This document shows positions 1 through 14,100 of a stretch of 64,000 bases of DNA, piece by piece (positions within the stretch are counted from its first letter, which is position 1; every line of letters begins with the position of its first letter). The notes beneath the pieces were generated by a model. That model was not told the DNA's origin. It made no database searches and worked only from the letters and a program-made list of their open reading frames with translations. Source of the DNA: Balanoglossus misakiensis (Eukaryota; Hemichordata); NCBI GenBank assembly GCA_040954595.2, contig CM082592.2, positions 7,192,001-7,256,000 of the forward strand, written 5' to 3'. A program made the position numbers and the translations under genes.

Positions 1-237
1 GTCTCCACTAAATTATTGACCTTCAAATTCAGTTCTGCTACCTGCAAACATCAAACACAAACTTGTTCAAGTCCTTTCAAACATTTCTCAATCAAAATTC
101 GCTTGTTGAAACTGCACACTTTTTTTTACCATGGTTTTATACAAAGAATGAACATTTCAGTATATTTTTGTCTACAATACATGAAGGAATTTATGACCAC
201 TGACAACAATTTGGTATTAAAGTATTCGTGGTCTTAC

Positions 238-3200
238 CCTCTCCTGGTAACTCTGCTTTTCACCGGTAAGCTCTGCAATGGTTGTGAGGTGATCATTGAT
301 TTCTTGTTGAGCCATGGACGCCTGTGACAGGAAAAAACACACAATGAACACGATTTCATATCTCTTACATGCCTGTACAAATATCCCTGTAGCACCCAAA
401 TATCCAAAGCCAAATGAATCCAAGTCACTCCACTGACATTTCCCCTTTTGAACTCTGACCTGCACGTCAAACTAGTGACCTTTGACCTCCCCCTAGAGAA
501 CTGCCTGACACCTACTTGATGCACAATTGATTTGTGTTTTCTCATCAGTTCAGCGAAATCTTCTTCCTCATCATCCAGCTTGCTCTGTAAATCATTATTC
601 TCCCTGGTCAGAGTCATCATTTTATGTTCGGCCTGTAAAATAAAAAAAGTTGTTTCTATAAAATCTTCCACACAAAATATAAATTGCAAAAATTGGAGTT
701 AAATCATAAGTACACAATTTGAGTGGATATGTCACAGTTTTAGACAGGTCGACTGTGAGGTAATAGGAGTGTTACCCCCTGGACACACTCAGATAGCTCT
801 GACCCGATCCAGCTAAAGGGTTAGTGTAAGTCTTTAGTGGGTATATGTCCAGGGGGTAACCACCCTAGAACAATCTCTTATGTCTGCATTTCCCACTTAC
901 TTCTGCTTTTGTTCTAGACACGATGTCCAACTGCTGCTGCAGATCAGCAATTTCCTCTTCCATGCTTTTCCTGGACTTCGTGGCAGCCTGGGACATGTAC
1001 TGGGCTTCCTCCAGCTGCAACGGAAACACAGGTGTTGTGTCGATTCAAACCTGCACACTTTTCAACTCTAGTATACCATCGTAACATTATCTTATGCCAA
1101 ACACCAGATCCATGCTAACATCACATAATAATTGCAGTATAGGGGTATTTCTTTTGTTCCAATGTTCCTACTTTTCTCACCAGAAATCACCTGACGAATA
1201 CTACCTGAGCTCTTTCTGGACACAAACACCTTGCCCTATCATCGTTTTCTCACCTCGTGCTGCAGTTGTTTGACGGTGGTTTTGCTGATGGCCGACTCCT
1301 TCTGTTTATCCAACATGAGCTGGGCGTCGTGCAGCAAGGCTTTGGTTTTCCTCAGGTCCTTCCGCAGCCTCTTCTCCGTATCCTTGTCGGCCGTCGTCAC
1401 GACTTCCTGCTTCTCCTTCAACTTTCTCTCCAGTTCCTTCTTCTCCTTCTGGATGCTCTGTTTCTCCATGTACTCATCATCCAGCTGTGCTTCCAAGTAT
1501 TTCACCTGAAATCAAGAATCGTAATGCAGAATCCTCAGAAACCTGCCTCAAACCTTTCCATTCTTCTTAGTTCTAGTGAATTCATTCAAGCAGACAAATA
1601 TTCTTTCTGAAATTTAGACGTTTCTGACCCTAACGGCCAGGGCAGCCACACAAAAAAGTGCACCACCAAATGACCACCACATATGACCTTTTCACACCAT
1701 ATATGGGCATATGTAAAGAAGTGATTGTACTGCTTCAAGTCTGAAATTCGACAAATGTTAATTTACCCTCTTCTGACTGTTAGTCCTGATTTCTTCCACA
1801 TCCTCTTCCTTGCTGTCCAACTCTTTTTGATAATCCTGTTTCACGTTCTGTAGCTGCATTTCCAGTCGTAACTTGGCCTGGATGACACCCAAGAAAGAAA
1901 TCAGATTATAAGCTGGTCCCAAGAAGATATCACAGACGTTAACTCAGCTATTAAAACAAGAATATGGCTTATATTTTGTGTTAAACACGAAATAAAATTC
2001 TCACTACCAGGAAAATCTGCAGCTTGGGGTCATATTTTTGCATCCAATTCCAAGAACAGGACAATGTCACACTCACAGAAGGCATGTACCTGTGCTTGCA
2101 TCAGAACGACTAGTTTGCTCTCACTCATAATTGTAACTGAACAACCAAAACTCACTTGCTCCAACATTTGCACGGTCCCAGCCTGGTCGTCTAGTTCCTC
2201 TTCCTGATCCCTGCACTTCGACTGCAGCTCTCGTATCGTTCTCTTCAAGTCCAGGATCTCGTTCTCGTCCTTGCCACCCCTCGACGTCAGGTCCCTCAAC
2301 TCGGTCTGCAACTGTTCCACTTTGTCCTCCAGTTGGTACACTTCTCCTTTCTTGTCCTGTCGACATACAGAAAGATTTTTTTTTTTAAATACTTGCATCG
2401 GTTCTCAAGTTTTTGTGGTGGATGGACATACAATGATACATACAATGATACATACATACAATGATACATACAATGATACATACATACATACAATGATACA
2501 TACATACATACATACATACATACATACATACATACATACATACATACATACATACATACATACATACATACATACATACATACATACAGACATACATACA
2601 TACATACCCGGTACATACAGACATACAGACAGCTCCATTGCCATACCATATATAGCAAAGGGGATCTAAAAATAAAGATTCAATACAACTCAATGCCTAT
2701 AATAATTTTTAAAAGGGACACAGTAGCTGTAACTTTTCATTATTTTATTATTTTGGTCTCTGCTTGGATAGATGAGATGACCAGTAGATACTCACATCAA
2801 GCTGACTTGTGAGCTGATAGAGTTCTGTCTCAACGTGTTCCTTCTCGCGTTGCATCTTCTCCTTGGCATGTTTCTCGGTTTTGGCTTCTTCGTGCGCCCT
2901 GGCTAGTTCCGCATCAAACCTGAGGTCGGAAAGACCAAGGACAGATTCAGCACTGACGGTAAAGGGTTGAATGTCACACTGTGGGCCTTGAAAATGAACC
3001 GCAATACTTACTTTCTTTGTTTTTTCTCTAAGCCTGAATTTCTGGCCTGTTGTGATTCCTGGTGTAGTTTCATGTCTTGCAGTTCACTCGTCTGTTTCTG
3101 GTATTTTCTCTTCAGACTGGCGATTAACCGGCGATCTTCTTCAATTTCTTCAAGTGCTTCAGCCAGCTACACATCAAGCAAAAATAACATACAGTGTCAG

Positions 3201-5188
3201 TTGGTGACAGCAGCGAGTCTATACCTTGCAATGCAGTACTAATGAAACTTTCTGTAGTAGGGACTCTAGGGAGGTAGGTAATGTATGTTGTTGGCAACAG
3301 ACATCTTATTTCTCTACTCCAGCAAAAACACCCTTACCTTCCGGTCCACGGCTTTCTTGGTCGCCTGAACTTTCTCAACTTCTTCCTCCTGTTCATTCTG
3401 CATTTTCTTCTTGATGAATTCAATCTCTCGCCGGGCTCTCTCGTACTTCTGCCGATAAATCGAGTCCGTCCCTGTCAAGTTGGTGGAAAGATCATGAGTT
3501 ATGGGTTCGAAGTGACGCACCAAACACAAACAAAACCAGACGTGCCTACATTTTTTTGGCGAAATAAGAATATATCCCCTGTAAGAGTTACACACCCCAC
3601 TCTGATGATTAACCTGCATATGAAATGATCCTATGGCCTCACATGACGGGGGGAAAGTTTACTGAAATGTATGACGGATCCGGATTCTGTATAATACAGA
3701 GTGGGCTTTGCACCAGCAAGCACATGCAAGACCCCTTGCACGGACACACAGACGAGTACTTTTTCAGGGGGTCATGTCCACAGTATGGCGACCAACCAAA
3801 AGGAAAAAAAATATCAGACAGATGCAGAAATATCTACTCTAGAATCTACCAGATGAAAGATGGAATTAGTAAGTGGAGGTTAGATAATTCAACCATAAAA
3901 TGTCACCCAAAACTTTTCACATCATGAGAGCAAAAATCCGAGGGAATATGAAATGGACCAGAAACTAGTGGATAAAATGCAAGTAAAAAAAGCACCAGGT
4001 GTATTGCGATGACACAAGTAAGGTACGTCTTTTTTTTTGCATGAAGCAGTGTTTATTTTCAGCAGCCCAGCCAGCCAGCCAGACAAACCCGAGATTTAGG
4101 TTTTTGGTTTCTACCTCTCTTTATCCTTAGCAGCTGACGAACTACAGGTTTTCCTGGATTTGGAGAATACGGGTTACAAACGGAAAAAAGATACATACAC
4201 GAGTAGGGAGAGAGAATATATGAGCGTGGAAGAGAATATGATCGAGAGAGAGAGAGTGTGAGTTAAAGGAGAAACGATTCCTAAGATTTGCTACTTTGTG
4301 TGTTAGGGTTGAAATCTACTGTGGAAATGGTATCATATGTAGTTGTGAAGTTAGAGGTTTTACACTTAGCAATTTGTTTCAGAAGGAATGGCTAATAGAA
4401 AAAGCTCAAAGAATGCATTGGAGAGATTCCAAATTACATTTATAAAATGCTCATTGTATTGCTACTCATAATTTCAATTGCTCTATTTTTTTAAATAAAT
4501 CATAAATTTTCTGAGAGCAAACCAACGATGTTTCTAGTATGTATACTAACCATCAGTTTCTTCATCACTGTCCATGTCTCCATCAATACTTGACGCTCTG
4601 AGTCTCGCCTCCATCACTTCCATCTCCATCTTCTCGTTCTTTCTCTGCAGAGTGTTGTACGAAGTCTGCAAGAACAAAAAGCACGATTTTTGACAAACTC
4701 TTAATAAAAACCCAGCATATCACATATACATTCCTTCAATAAAAACCACACAAGTTATACTCATCTCACATCACTGCTTATAAAATATGATAATTATCCA
4801 GTGTGTATTTATTTTCTTGCCTTGAGATCTTTCAGTTCCTTTTCCAGTCTCATTCTTTCCGCAGTTTCTGCTTCCAGTACTTCCGAGGCGTGCGTGGCTG
4901 TTCCGTGTTCCTCCTGTAGATCCGTGGTCATTTCACTCAGCTGCAAAGGGTGACAGACATATTGAAAATCCTGGCATGTAAAACATTTCTCAGAAATCTG
5001 ATCCAACACTTCAAAGGTATTGAAAACACTGCTTTTCTTCAAAAGATTCAAAACTCCGCCATTTGAAACTGAAATTCATTAATCTGTAGAGAACTCACCT
5101 TTGATTCCATGCGCTCATAGTTCTGTTTCAGCTCGTTTCTCTCTTTCTCCAACTTTTGGAATTTAACTTTCAGCTGTTCAAGTTCCAC
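238..5188 (-). CDS. MYO18A: Myosin-18 coiled-coil tail, exons 20-31 (continues beyond left edge)
   Basis: Twelve exons encode residues 1265-1803, almost entirely Glu/Lys/Gln/Leu heptads. Blocks shared with vertebrate MYO18A include [34 protein letters not shown] and [21 protein letters not shown], and the acidic [19 protein letters not shown]. The tail mediates dimerisation. The last visible exon (321-238) ends QSYQER|GTAAGA in phase 0 and no stop is reached. An acidic break ([15 protein letters not shown], near residue 1360) interrupts the coil, as in relatives. Confidence 0.94.
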
Positions 5189-8100
5189 CTGCAGATAAAA
5201 TATAAGTGATCGATCATATTTAATACACGATATCTCAAAACGTTGTTCGCGGTCGTCTATATCACATGAACACATTCAGTTTTTTAAATAATTCAACTGC
5301 TGTCACAAACTATTTTATCAATCCATGTAAAAATAATTCAAAACTGTAAACTTGTGACTTACATCCTTGACTCGAAGTTCTTCCTCCGTACGATGGACAT
5401 CTAGCAACGGGGTTACCTTGGTCAGCAGACGCCACCACGACCAATTACGAACTTGAATGTATTTCCGTACGTTGCGTTGTATACACGTAATTGCTATGGT
5501 TTGAATCTGTACAGGCAAGAACAGAATGGAAAAAATACAGGGTCAGACTAAATTTTGGCGCTGGACAGGGTTCAAAGGTTAATGATACTTGCAGAAATCC
5601 AAGTTTGACAGAAATCTAGAAATTTGTGGCCATGATTTTGGACCAAGGTGTAATGTATCCTGATTTTCCAGAAAAATCTCACCTTCATTCGTTTGAGTTT
5701 CTTCCTACCAAGGAAACCCCTGCAATAGGCCTGAAGGCCTACGATAACATCTGTCAGCTTTTCATCTCTGGCATCTTCCAACTGACCTAGTGAGCCTGAC
5801 CTGAAAAATACCTGTTAAGCGGAAAACACAAGTTTTTGTTAATTTCTAGCTGACCAGTCAAGTGACCAGTCAAGTATCTTCACCCACACACTCATGACAA
5901 GCCACATATAATGACGCATTTCAGAATGATAAAGTCAATATTTCAAATATGACAAAAAGAACTCAACCCGTACCCTGATATGTTCAAGGTCACACGCCCA
6001 ATCACCCTATTATCAATCATCATTGGATAAAACCTCAAAACAAATAAAAGACAAATCTCAAATAGCCCTCGGGTAGAAATAAAGCTGACAAGGTAAGTAC
6101 ACAAAAACGCAAGGTTCCGTGTGGTACAACGAATTGACTGAACAGCGAAGTGAGTAGGAGTGACCTAGATATATTGAGGTCACACCAGGTAATGCACAGA
6201 GAGTTGTCAGGATTATCCAATTCTGTGGAATGAAATGTTTTGGAACAGATTTGACCCTGATGTCAATCATGTGTAAAGGTCAACTGAGGATATAGGATAA
6301 AAAAGAAAACAAAAGAACAACTGTCGCATCTATTCATACAATTGAAAGCATGTCTTTTTGCACTATCACACAAACTTTCATGTATAAATCATTTGCTTCA
6401 TCTTTACTCCCATTGATTAAATTGGAAATCCGCTTTAAGCAATCTGTCATCGATATTGAAAGCACACAACATTTACAATGGATCGGCTTTGAAATAACTG
6501 ATTCAACTGTAAGAAACGTGATCCACGTTATTTTCTGAGTTGAGATGAGATGCCATGTGGGGAATCAAGAATCTCTTTCCAAAGCCTGTCAGCTTCACAT
6601 AAATGTATGGGGCAAAACCAACCATGTTGACCTTGAACCGTGGAATAAGGTCACTATCATGGGTCATATCACAACCAGGTGATGTGTGGAGACCACTCCA
6701 ACATATCAAACTCGAGATTACAACTTCATGAAGAACCACTTCAGGACACTGTGTGGACGCAGAGAGTAAACAAACAGACATAAAAGAAACAAGTAGAAAA
6801 CAAATAGAACAGGAATCTTTGTCCTTTTATGTGATTAAAGTGCCATACCACTTCAGTTTGATATGCTATTGCGTGCCACTCAGATTTTCAACACGTAACT
6901 CTTTACTCTGTAAAATTCTCCCTCCACAGAAATTCAGATTTTTGACACACTTTTCTCTCCGAATCTGAGCGTAATTTAAAAATGAAAATGTACAACTACT
7001 CATGTCTGAATAAAGATTGTTGGCATTAAATATTGAATTTTCATCTGAATTTTTTGCTCCTAATATTTTGTTGTCGAACATCTGGTCCTGACAGATTCCA
7101 TGGCCATAAATTGAAAATAATCTGGTGTTGAATTCATTGTGGTGTCGGTGATATTTTATAGCCAGTGGTGTAGTATGGTGTTTCTATGGTAACAGCATCA
7201 CCATAGATACGCCATATCTCCAGGTAATTGTGACGTCCTACAAAGGCAGTGTACCACAATAATGGTAATACCTACTGTTTATACCCCAGGGGACAACCTG
7301 CCAATTAATTCTCCACAAACTCCCTGGAACCGAAACCCCATCATTACATTTATGCCTTTGCTGAGGCAAATTACAAATTTATCTACAGAGATTTACTACA
7401 TTGGCGTGCTGTGTTGTCCTATTACACAATGGCTAATAACAATGGCTGGGATTACAGGTGATAGGGCATGCAGCTGGAATTATAGTTACATCGGTGGGCT
7501 TGACATTGTCTGCCTACAGCAAAGCAGCCACGCAAAACTACAGTTACAATCAATACATGTTATTCTCTGCTACAGCCACCTCATTAAATTTTCAGCAGGC
7601 GACAACTGTTTTGTCGTATACCAACACAAAAATACCGCAATACCTACATAATGTACCGGGGTGCAAATCAATTGTAAGATCAATACGGACAAACAGGGGA
7701 AGCGTGCTTTTTGTGAACATATAAACTGATGGCTACACTTTAAAAAAGTCAACGTGAGACCGCAGCATCTGAATATTGTCAGGTGAGCATGGCAACAGGA
7801 TGTCAACGGATTACTGCCATACTGTCCAGGTGGAAAATGTAGTGGGGGTTTCGTGAATCAATTTTTTATAAGGTTTTGAATGAAATCGAAGATTTGAGAA
7901 ACCACGGAAATCCATCGGAAGTGAACGATGACCACCGCATCTGTATTGAAATTAAAATAAACACAGAAACTGACAACAGGGAGTCTGACAAGGAGACGAG
8001 ACGTTTAGCAGCAAGGTGTCGTTACCTCGTTGTGATCGCATCCAAAAGGCACATGAACCCAGCAGCGGTACTTGGAATGTCCTTGGCAGTCACGCGACAC

Positions 8101-11100
8101 AGAAGTCTCAGAGTGATAGACAACCGGCTCCGGAGTCACCATCATCATTAAGTAAAATAGCCATAGCAAAACATCCACGCAAAGAAAAATATTAAGTACA
8201 ACTGCCCCTGTGCATAGCGTTAGCCTGTTAGCTAGCTAAGCAGAGTGGCGCGTTTACGAGTGTCATAGTCACTGATGCATCCATCTGCACAAAAGATAAA
8301 CATGTAACGCTGTCAACCTAGAAAACTGAAGTGTATCTTTTCAGCGCAGGCGTACTGGCCTCAAGAGTAATTCATATGCAAATCGCTTGTGCATCAAGTG
8401 ATGATTATACCGAGGGATTTGGCAAACAGCAAGCAACGACAATCTCAAGGAGATTTAAAAAACCATGGAGCAAGACAGTTACGTAACACTCGTCTCTGCT
8501 GACGCATCTGAAAAATGCATCAAATTGATGATTATCAATGCTGTATCAAATTCTCACCATATGCTAGAGTACAACTGAATTTCATTCATAGATTCTAGCA
8601 AGTCATAAGAGGGAAATATCATTCTGGTTTGTGTAAAACTCACAAGATATGTCTATCAACACTGATTACGTTGTTTAGTCATAATACCAGGTTTGATCAA
8701 ATTATTTCCCTATTAATGAGGTTGTGAATGAAGTGGTATGAATTTTGAAATTCAAGATAACGAGGTTGGATTTCAAAGAAGGCTTCAAGGAATTTCTTCG
8801 GATCTCACATTGGTGGTGGTGGTGGTGGTAGGCTGCGAATCTTGTCTTTTAGATGAGATAATAATCATGTTTTTTTTAACCATAAAGAGTTATACAAGCA
8901 CAAAAAACAACATGAAGGCAAGGTTTCTGTTTTTGATTAACAGGTGGTTCTACAGAGGGCACTACAGAGGACCACCTTAAACACCGAGTTCAACTTGGGG
9001 TCAAAAGTGTTTAACGCAGCTCTCTCCAGAAAAAAAACATGCATATAAAAGACAATGTCTTTTTTTTACCATCGGCAAACATTAGAAGCTGAAAAAGCCT
9101 TTGAAGATCAATTTTGGCGCCGCACAACCTTGATGATCATTGAGAAAATAGGCGTGTACAAATTGCAATGTGTGCGGGGGTCTTTGTCCGAGCTTAGAAT
9201 CTGAACCCATTAGCTGACCTGTGACCTGACCTTCTGACCTTTCTATGTCTTGAGGTGCAGCACATAATGCGGGTTCCATTATAGAAGTGTGCAATCTGTC
9301 AGACTGTCTGAACACCCGTCCAGAGATGTAAGACAAAGTCTAGCTCCGGGGGAATCATAGAATGCCTCTTTGTACCAAAAATAGGTATTAGTTGTTTGCT
9401 ATTACTCCGAGCTAAAAGTGGGACCACATGATTGGTCCACGCTACAAAGACCGGATTAAAATTCAAGTGATTCTGGGGTCATGGAGAGCACAGTGTTGCC
9501 ATGGTTATAGGAGTGAGCTGCATTACAATGATACTGAATTTTGTAAACAGTCAGCCATGCAACGGAAGTTGAGGGCAGAAGAAAAACAGGGATTTGGCAA
9601 TCTCAAATAATTTATGGTTTGTTGTCAAAACATAAACTTTGATGTGGTAAAAACCGTTCCACTAATTCACTGTCCTTCAGTGATAATCTATCTTGCCAAA
9701 CAACTTAAACAGAGAGAGATGGGTTGGTTAAGTTTCCAAAGGCCAACTGGAAATATACCACTACCAAACTTTCCCCACCGTACAACTCTATCTGTACCAG
9801 AAAGACATAGTCTTGGCTAATACCTGCAACACTCAACAAAAGCCCCACATGACATGAACGGGACATGCCAACACAAAACATGCACTGGAATTGTTGGAAT
9901 TTACAGAGGAAACCGTCTGCAGTCGAAAAAAAAAAGTGACCCAGACTAGAAACTTTCAGAGAGGACTTGCGTTCAAAACCACCCTGGTGTTTGTCACTTT
10001 GCTTGCATTTTCAGATTCAGAATGAGTGATTTTGCAACCACATTTCCAATTTCTGAGATCACTAACTCTTTGTAACGGAGAGAGAGAGACGCGTCTGCTA
10101 ATTCCACAGGGACTGCATTGACAGGTGACCGGGGTATTGTCATGTGCCGCAATGCCCCTGAACTGGCAACAATACTGAAGAATTTCTGATATGTCGCCTA
10201 AAAAAGGACAGATTATTTCTAATTGAATTAGTGTAAATAAAATATGCAAGTGCTACTCCTGTACATGGAATAATTTTTTTGAGTGCTGACAGTGTTGTTA
10301 AATCACCATGATAAAACAAAATTGTAAAATTCGGTCTGCCGTGCTTGTGATCCATCCCTTTTCCACAGTACGTGCTCAGACGTAGAAACGAAACGAATTA
10401 CCCGACACAAAAGACCAAACGACCTGCGCCAAGAGTAAAAAGGCAACTCACGCTGTCGAGACGGCAGCGATCCTCCTCTTCGAACGACTGCAAACTCACC
10501 AGACGAACAACTCGGCATTTCCACGCGAAACCGTTCGGAGAAAGTCCACTTTTCAGGGTCATTGAGACGCTACCGCCGACTCCACATAGCAGACGAAACA
10601 AGAACGACGACGCAAAACTGGATGCTGACTCTCAGTGTTGGTGAATGAATGAATGAATGAGGGGGAGATTTCACCTTGCGCTAATTTGATTTCAGGACAA
10701 ATAATGCTGTCACTCACGTGGAAAATGCATACGTAAGCCGGCCAGCGGTGTCCTTAGTGAAGAACATGACACTGCCTGTGCATAAACTACAATGCGCAAT
10801 CCATTGTTCTGTCATCTGTGGACACGCTTGCGGGTCTTGATCTAATCTTTTTTTTTCTCCGTTCCGATAATTAACGCCAATACAAGTAGATTAATTAGAG
10901 TGGGTTGGTTCGAAGCCAAGGAGGCCCTCATTCCTCACGTAACAATCTGAGATACAGCACGCAATTTTTTTACTGAATTCCAACAGCGGAAACTCAAATG
11001 CGTGGGCTCGCTTTGCGAACAGAACAAATGAACATACCAGAACTGGTCCCCAATTGAGGTATTTTTAGGACTATTTTTTCCACAAACAGAGGATGTTTTG

Positions 11101-14100
11101 AAATCAATCATTCACATGCCCCCAGCACTGTTAGTGTCAACCGATATAACCTTGTAAAGCTGGAGGGATTTACAGTTGAAGGGATGTTTTCATCGGAACT
11201 CTTTAACAGAAGATAAATCTTTACACGGCTTTTCATTTCTATCGCGGACTTAAACAAATAAGGTCTTGCACATTTAGAAATAAATGAGCAGCTGAATACG
11301 GACGGCCTCATCGGAAATCAATCTTCAAAATCTGTCACGGAAGCACTAGGTGTAGTAATCCCGAACGTGCCAAACCAAGCGTTCAACTTAGATTTTTTTA
11401 ACACCTCAATGACACCAACTGTCAATGTTCTTGAGTTATATATCTTTAGCTGGAAAACTAGTTCACAGGTCAGAGTGAGAAAAATTGGCTGTCTATTTTG
11501 AAAGATTACTAGGTTACATTCCTGTGTTTTTCTAGGTGATGTGATGGAGCAGAGTAGGAGATAAGCCCCTGCCTTTGCAGGTGCAAACGCAGGTCACAGA
11601 ACTATGCAAGTGGTGTTTACCTGTCAGATGACATGTGCGTGGTCCCTGAAACGTGTGTGCATGTACAAATGAGAAGACGATGTAAATAAAAAATGCGTAT
11701 GATCTATATTGGGCAAAAGCAAGTCATCAGAAACTTTAACGACAAAAGAACAGAAAGGATGGGTGTGAGTGTCAAATGAACCTTGTCGTAATTTATATCA
11801 ACTGTCATTGAAACAGTTTGGATAGTAACAGAGGAGCCCAACAGAGGGCGCTCTTCTTATCCACCAAATTCTCACGGAATCTGACAAAGGAAGGACGGAG
11901 GGATTGTGTACGGATTAAGTGAATTAATTTGTCAGAACATGTTTTCTGCCGGGATAAATTCACCCGCAAATTCTTCAGAGATGGTTCCAGAATACCACTC
12001 ATTGTTTCTTCTTTTCAAAAGTGGAAGAAGAGTTTTTTTGGTAATGATTGAAACAGGAATTGCTTTGTTCACAGCGCCTTAAAGCTGTCAACCCGAGGTA
12101 TAGTGTTAAACCATTTGGAGGTGAAAACCAATTATGAAACAAAAGCTTGGGGTGGGAGTCCTCACAGCTTGGATAGACTCCCTCACAATTTCTATTAATC
12201 CCCCCAAAACCCCCATTGTCATACTTCACATCCTGCGACAGTTGTTCAGAGTAAATAACGTTGAGGCAAAATAAAAATAAAATGTCAAAATTCACCCTTG
12301 GCATTCCACTCGTCACCATTTGTCAATGCAAAACTAATCGGTTGTTGATCAACTTTTTCTGAGTTTATGCTTCAGAGAAACAATTACATGTTCTTCAGCT
12401 AATCCATGCCGTGTGCATGCAGGGGTTCAGCTGTGATGACACAAAGTATTGAAAATTCATGCTGTCTTTCACTAATTAAGTTAACAGCTATCTTCTTCTA
12501 AACCAACACATAACCATGACAACAAATCGTTTCAGACCCTAGACAACACAGTGGCTTTCTCTTTGTGTCTGGACCAATCAGTGTGCTTCAACCCTCCTGG
12601 GGGAAACGGGATGACGATTTACCTTTTGTCAGAGGTCAAACGGCAGACATCCTAATTGCCAAAGCGAGCCACTTGGAGTAGTAAACAAACAATTGTGCAA
12701 AACAAGCTAGAGGTCAATCACCCCGCGGGAAGGCGTTGTGCCACCACCTTTAGTGAGGCACATTGATTTCACTTCAAGGATGGAATTCCTTCAGATTAAG
12801 ACATCGTCGGGAACAATGAACGGTTAGCAGACATCGATGACGTGACATGATTGATATTAGATTTATAGCCGGACTTGCCAATGACAGCTGAAGAACTGAA
12901 TCGTCAAATAGCTGCCTCACGGCGATATGGCAGTGAGCAGTCCCTTCTCATGCAAAGGAAGGCCTGACGTCAGTAGCTGCAAATTCTCTTTAATTGCATT
13001 GAGATTGAAACATTACAAAAGCCAGGGCCAATTTCATAAATATCACAAAATCCAATCTTAAGAAGGAAATCTCTTTGTATACACCACCATGCAACTGATT
13101 TCAACATATCCCAAAAAGCACAGAATATTACCAGTTATGCAATCTAACATGCCAGACCACCAAATCAACATCATGTACATCAGCAGAAAATGTACTTTTC
13201 AAGTAAAAGATACGTTTGATGATTTATGTCAGCAGGTACTATACTAGTTGTTAGCCATCTTCCAACATGTCATTAAACATGGTGGTTTAATCGACCAAAG
13301 TCAATTATTTTCAGCTATAAATGTCACACATAAAAGTCAAAAATCTGGAGAACACCTGCAAACCTAACAGAACATTCTCACTCGGTGAAAAACACACATT
13401 CTGGGCAGCACTATTGTCTACTGTGGAGTGCTAATCCTTTTTGAAAGTCTGTGTTGACATTGTATAATTATTGTCAAACTACTGGAATCAAATCTCCATG
13501 TGCAACTCAATGGGTGTGTTTTTTAGCACGAAACCGTGAAAACTAATACAGTAATCTTAAACATGGAAATGCAGGCCAGATAAAGGAATGCTACTATTAA
13601 TGGATCTTTTTCTGAAACGTTATTTCTTGTGTGAATATACACCTGAGTTTAGTTACACCTCCCCCTCCAATAGACTGATTACATTTGGTTTTAATTTTAC
13701 ATGGTTCTTGTAGCAATTGGTTATGATTAATCTTTGTATCTCAGTTAGAGTCAGACTTGCTCGGCCATAGGCCCACTATGATTAGTTTTTGGTCCAAAGG
13801 ATCAGGTAGGACCATAAAAATGTGTTGACACAAATGTTGCAAATTCTCAGATGTACACAGAACAGTCCTGTTTCGTCAATGCATTCCCCTACATAGTATG
13901 ATCTTTTTTTTTACGTCAATTGGTATAACACACGAGTTATATAACTCAGGGTTTTTAAAAAACACCATTGTCCAGAATCGGGCACACAGCTAGCTATTGT
14001 CACCACAGCGAGGTGTTTGTCACACCGGAATAGATGAAAACATCCCGGATAATCCAAATCTGTCTTACATTCCAACAACGAAAAAGAATAAACCTACGGA

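Noticed and set aside
2271-2693. Open frames rich in Tyr/Met/Val/Cys or Ile/His/Thr
   Set aside because: Translations of the CATA microsatellite; part overlaps the real myosin-18 exon 26 in another frame.
3503-3515. tRNA B-box-like GGTTCGAAGTG
   Set aside because: No A box or cloverleaf can be folded upstream; lies at the edge of a myosin-18 intron.
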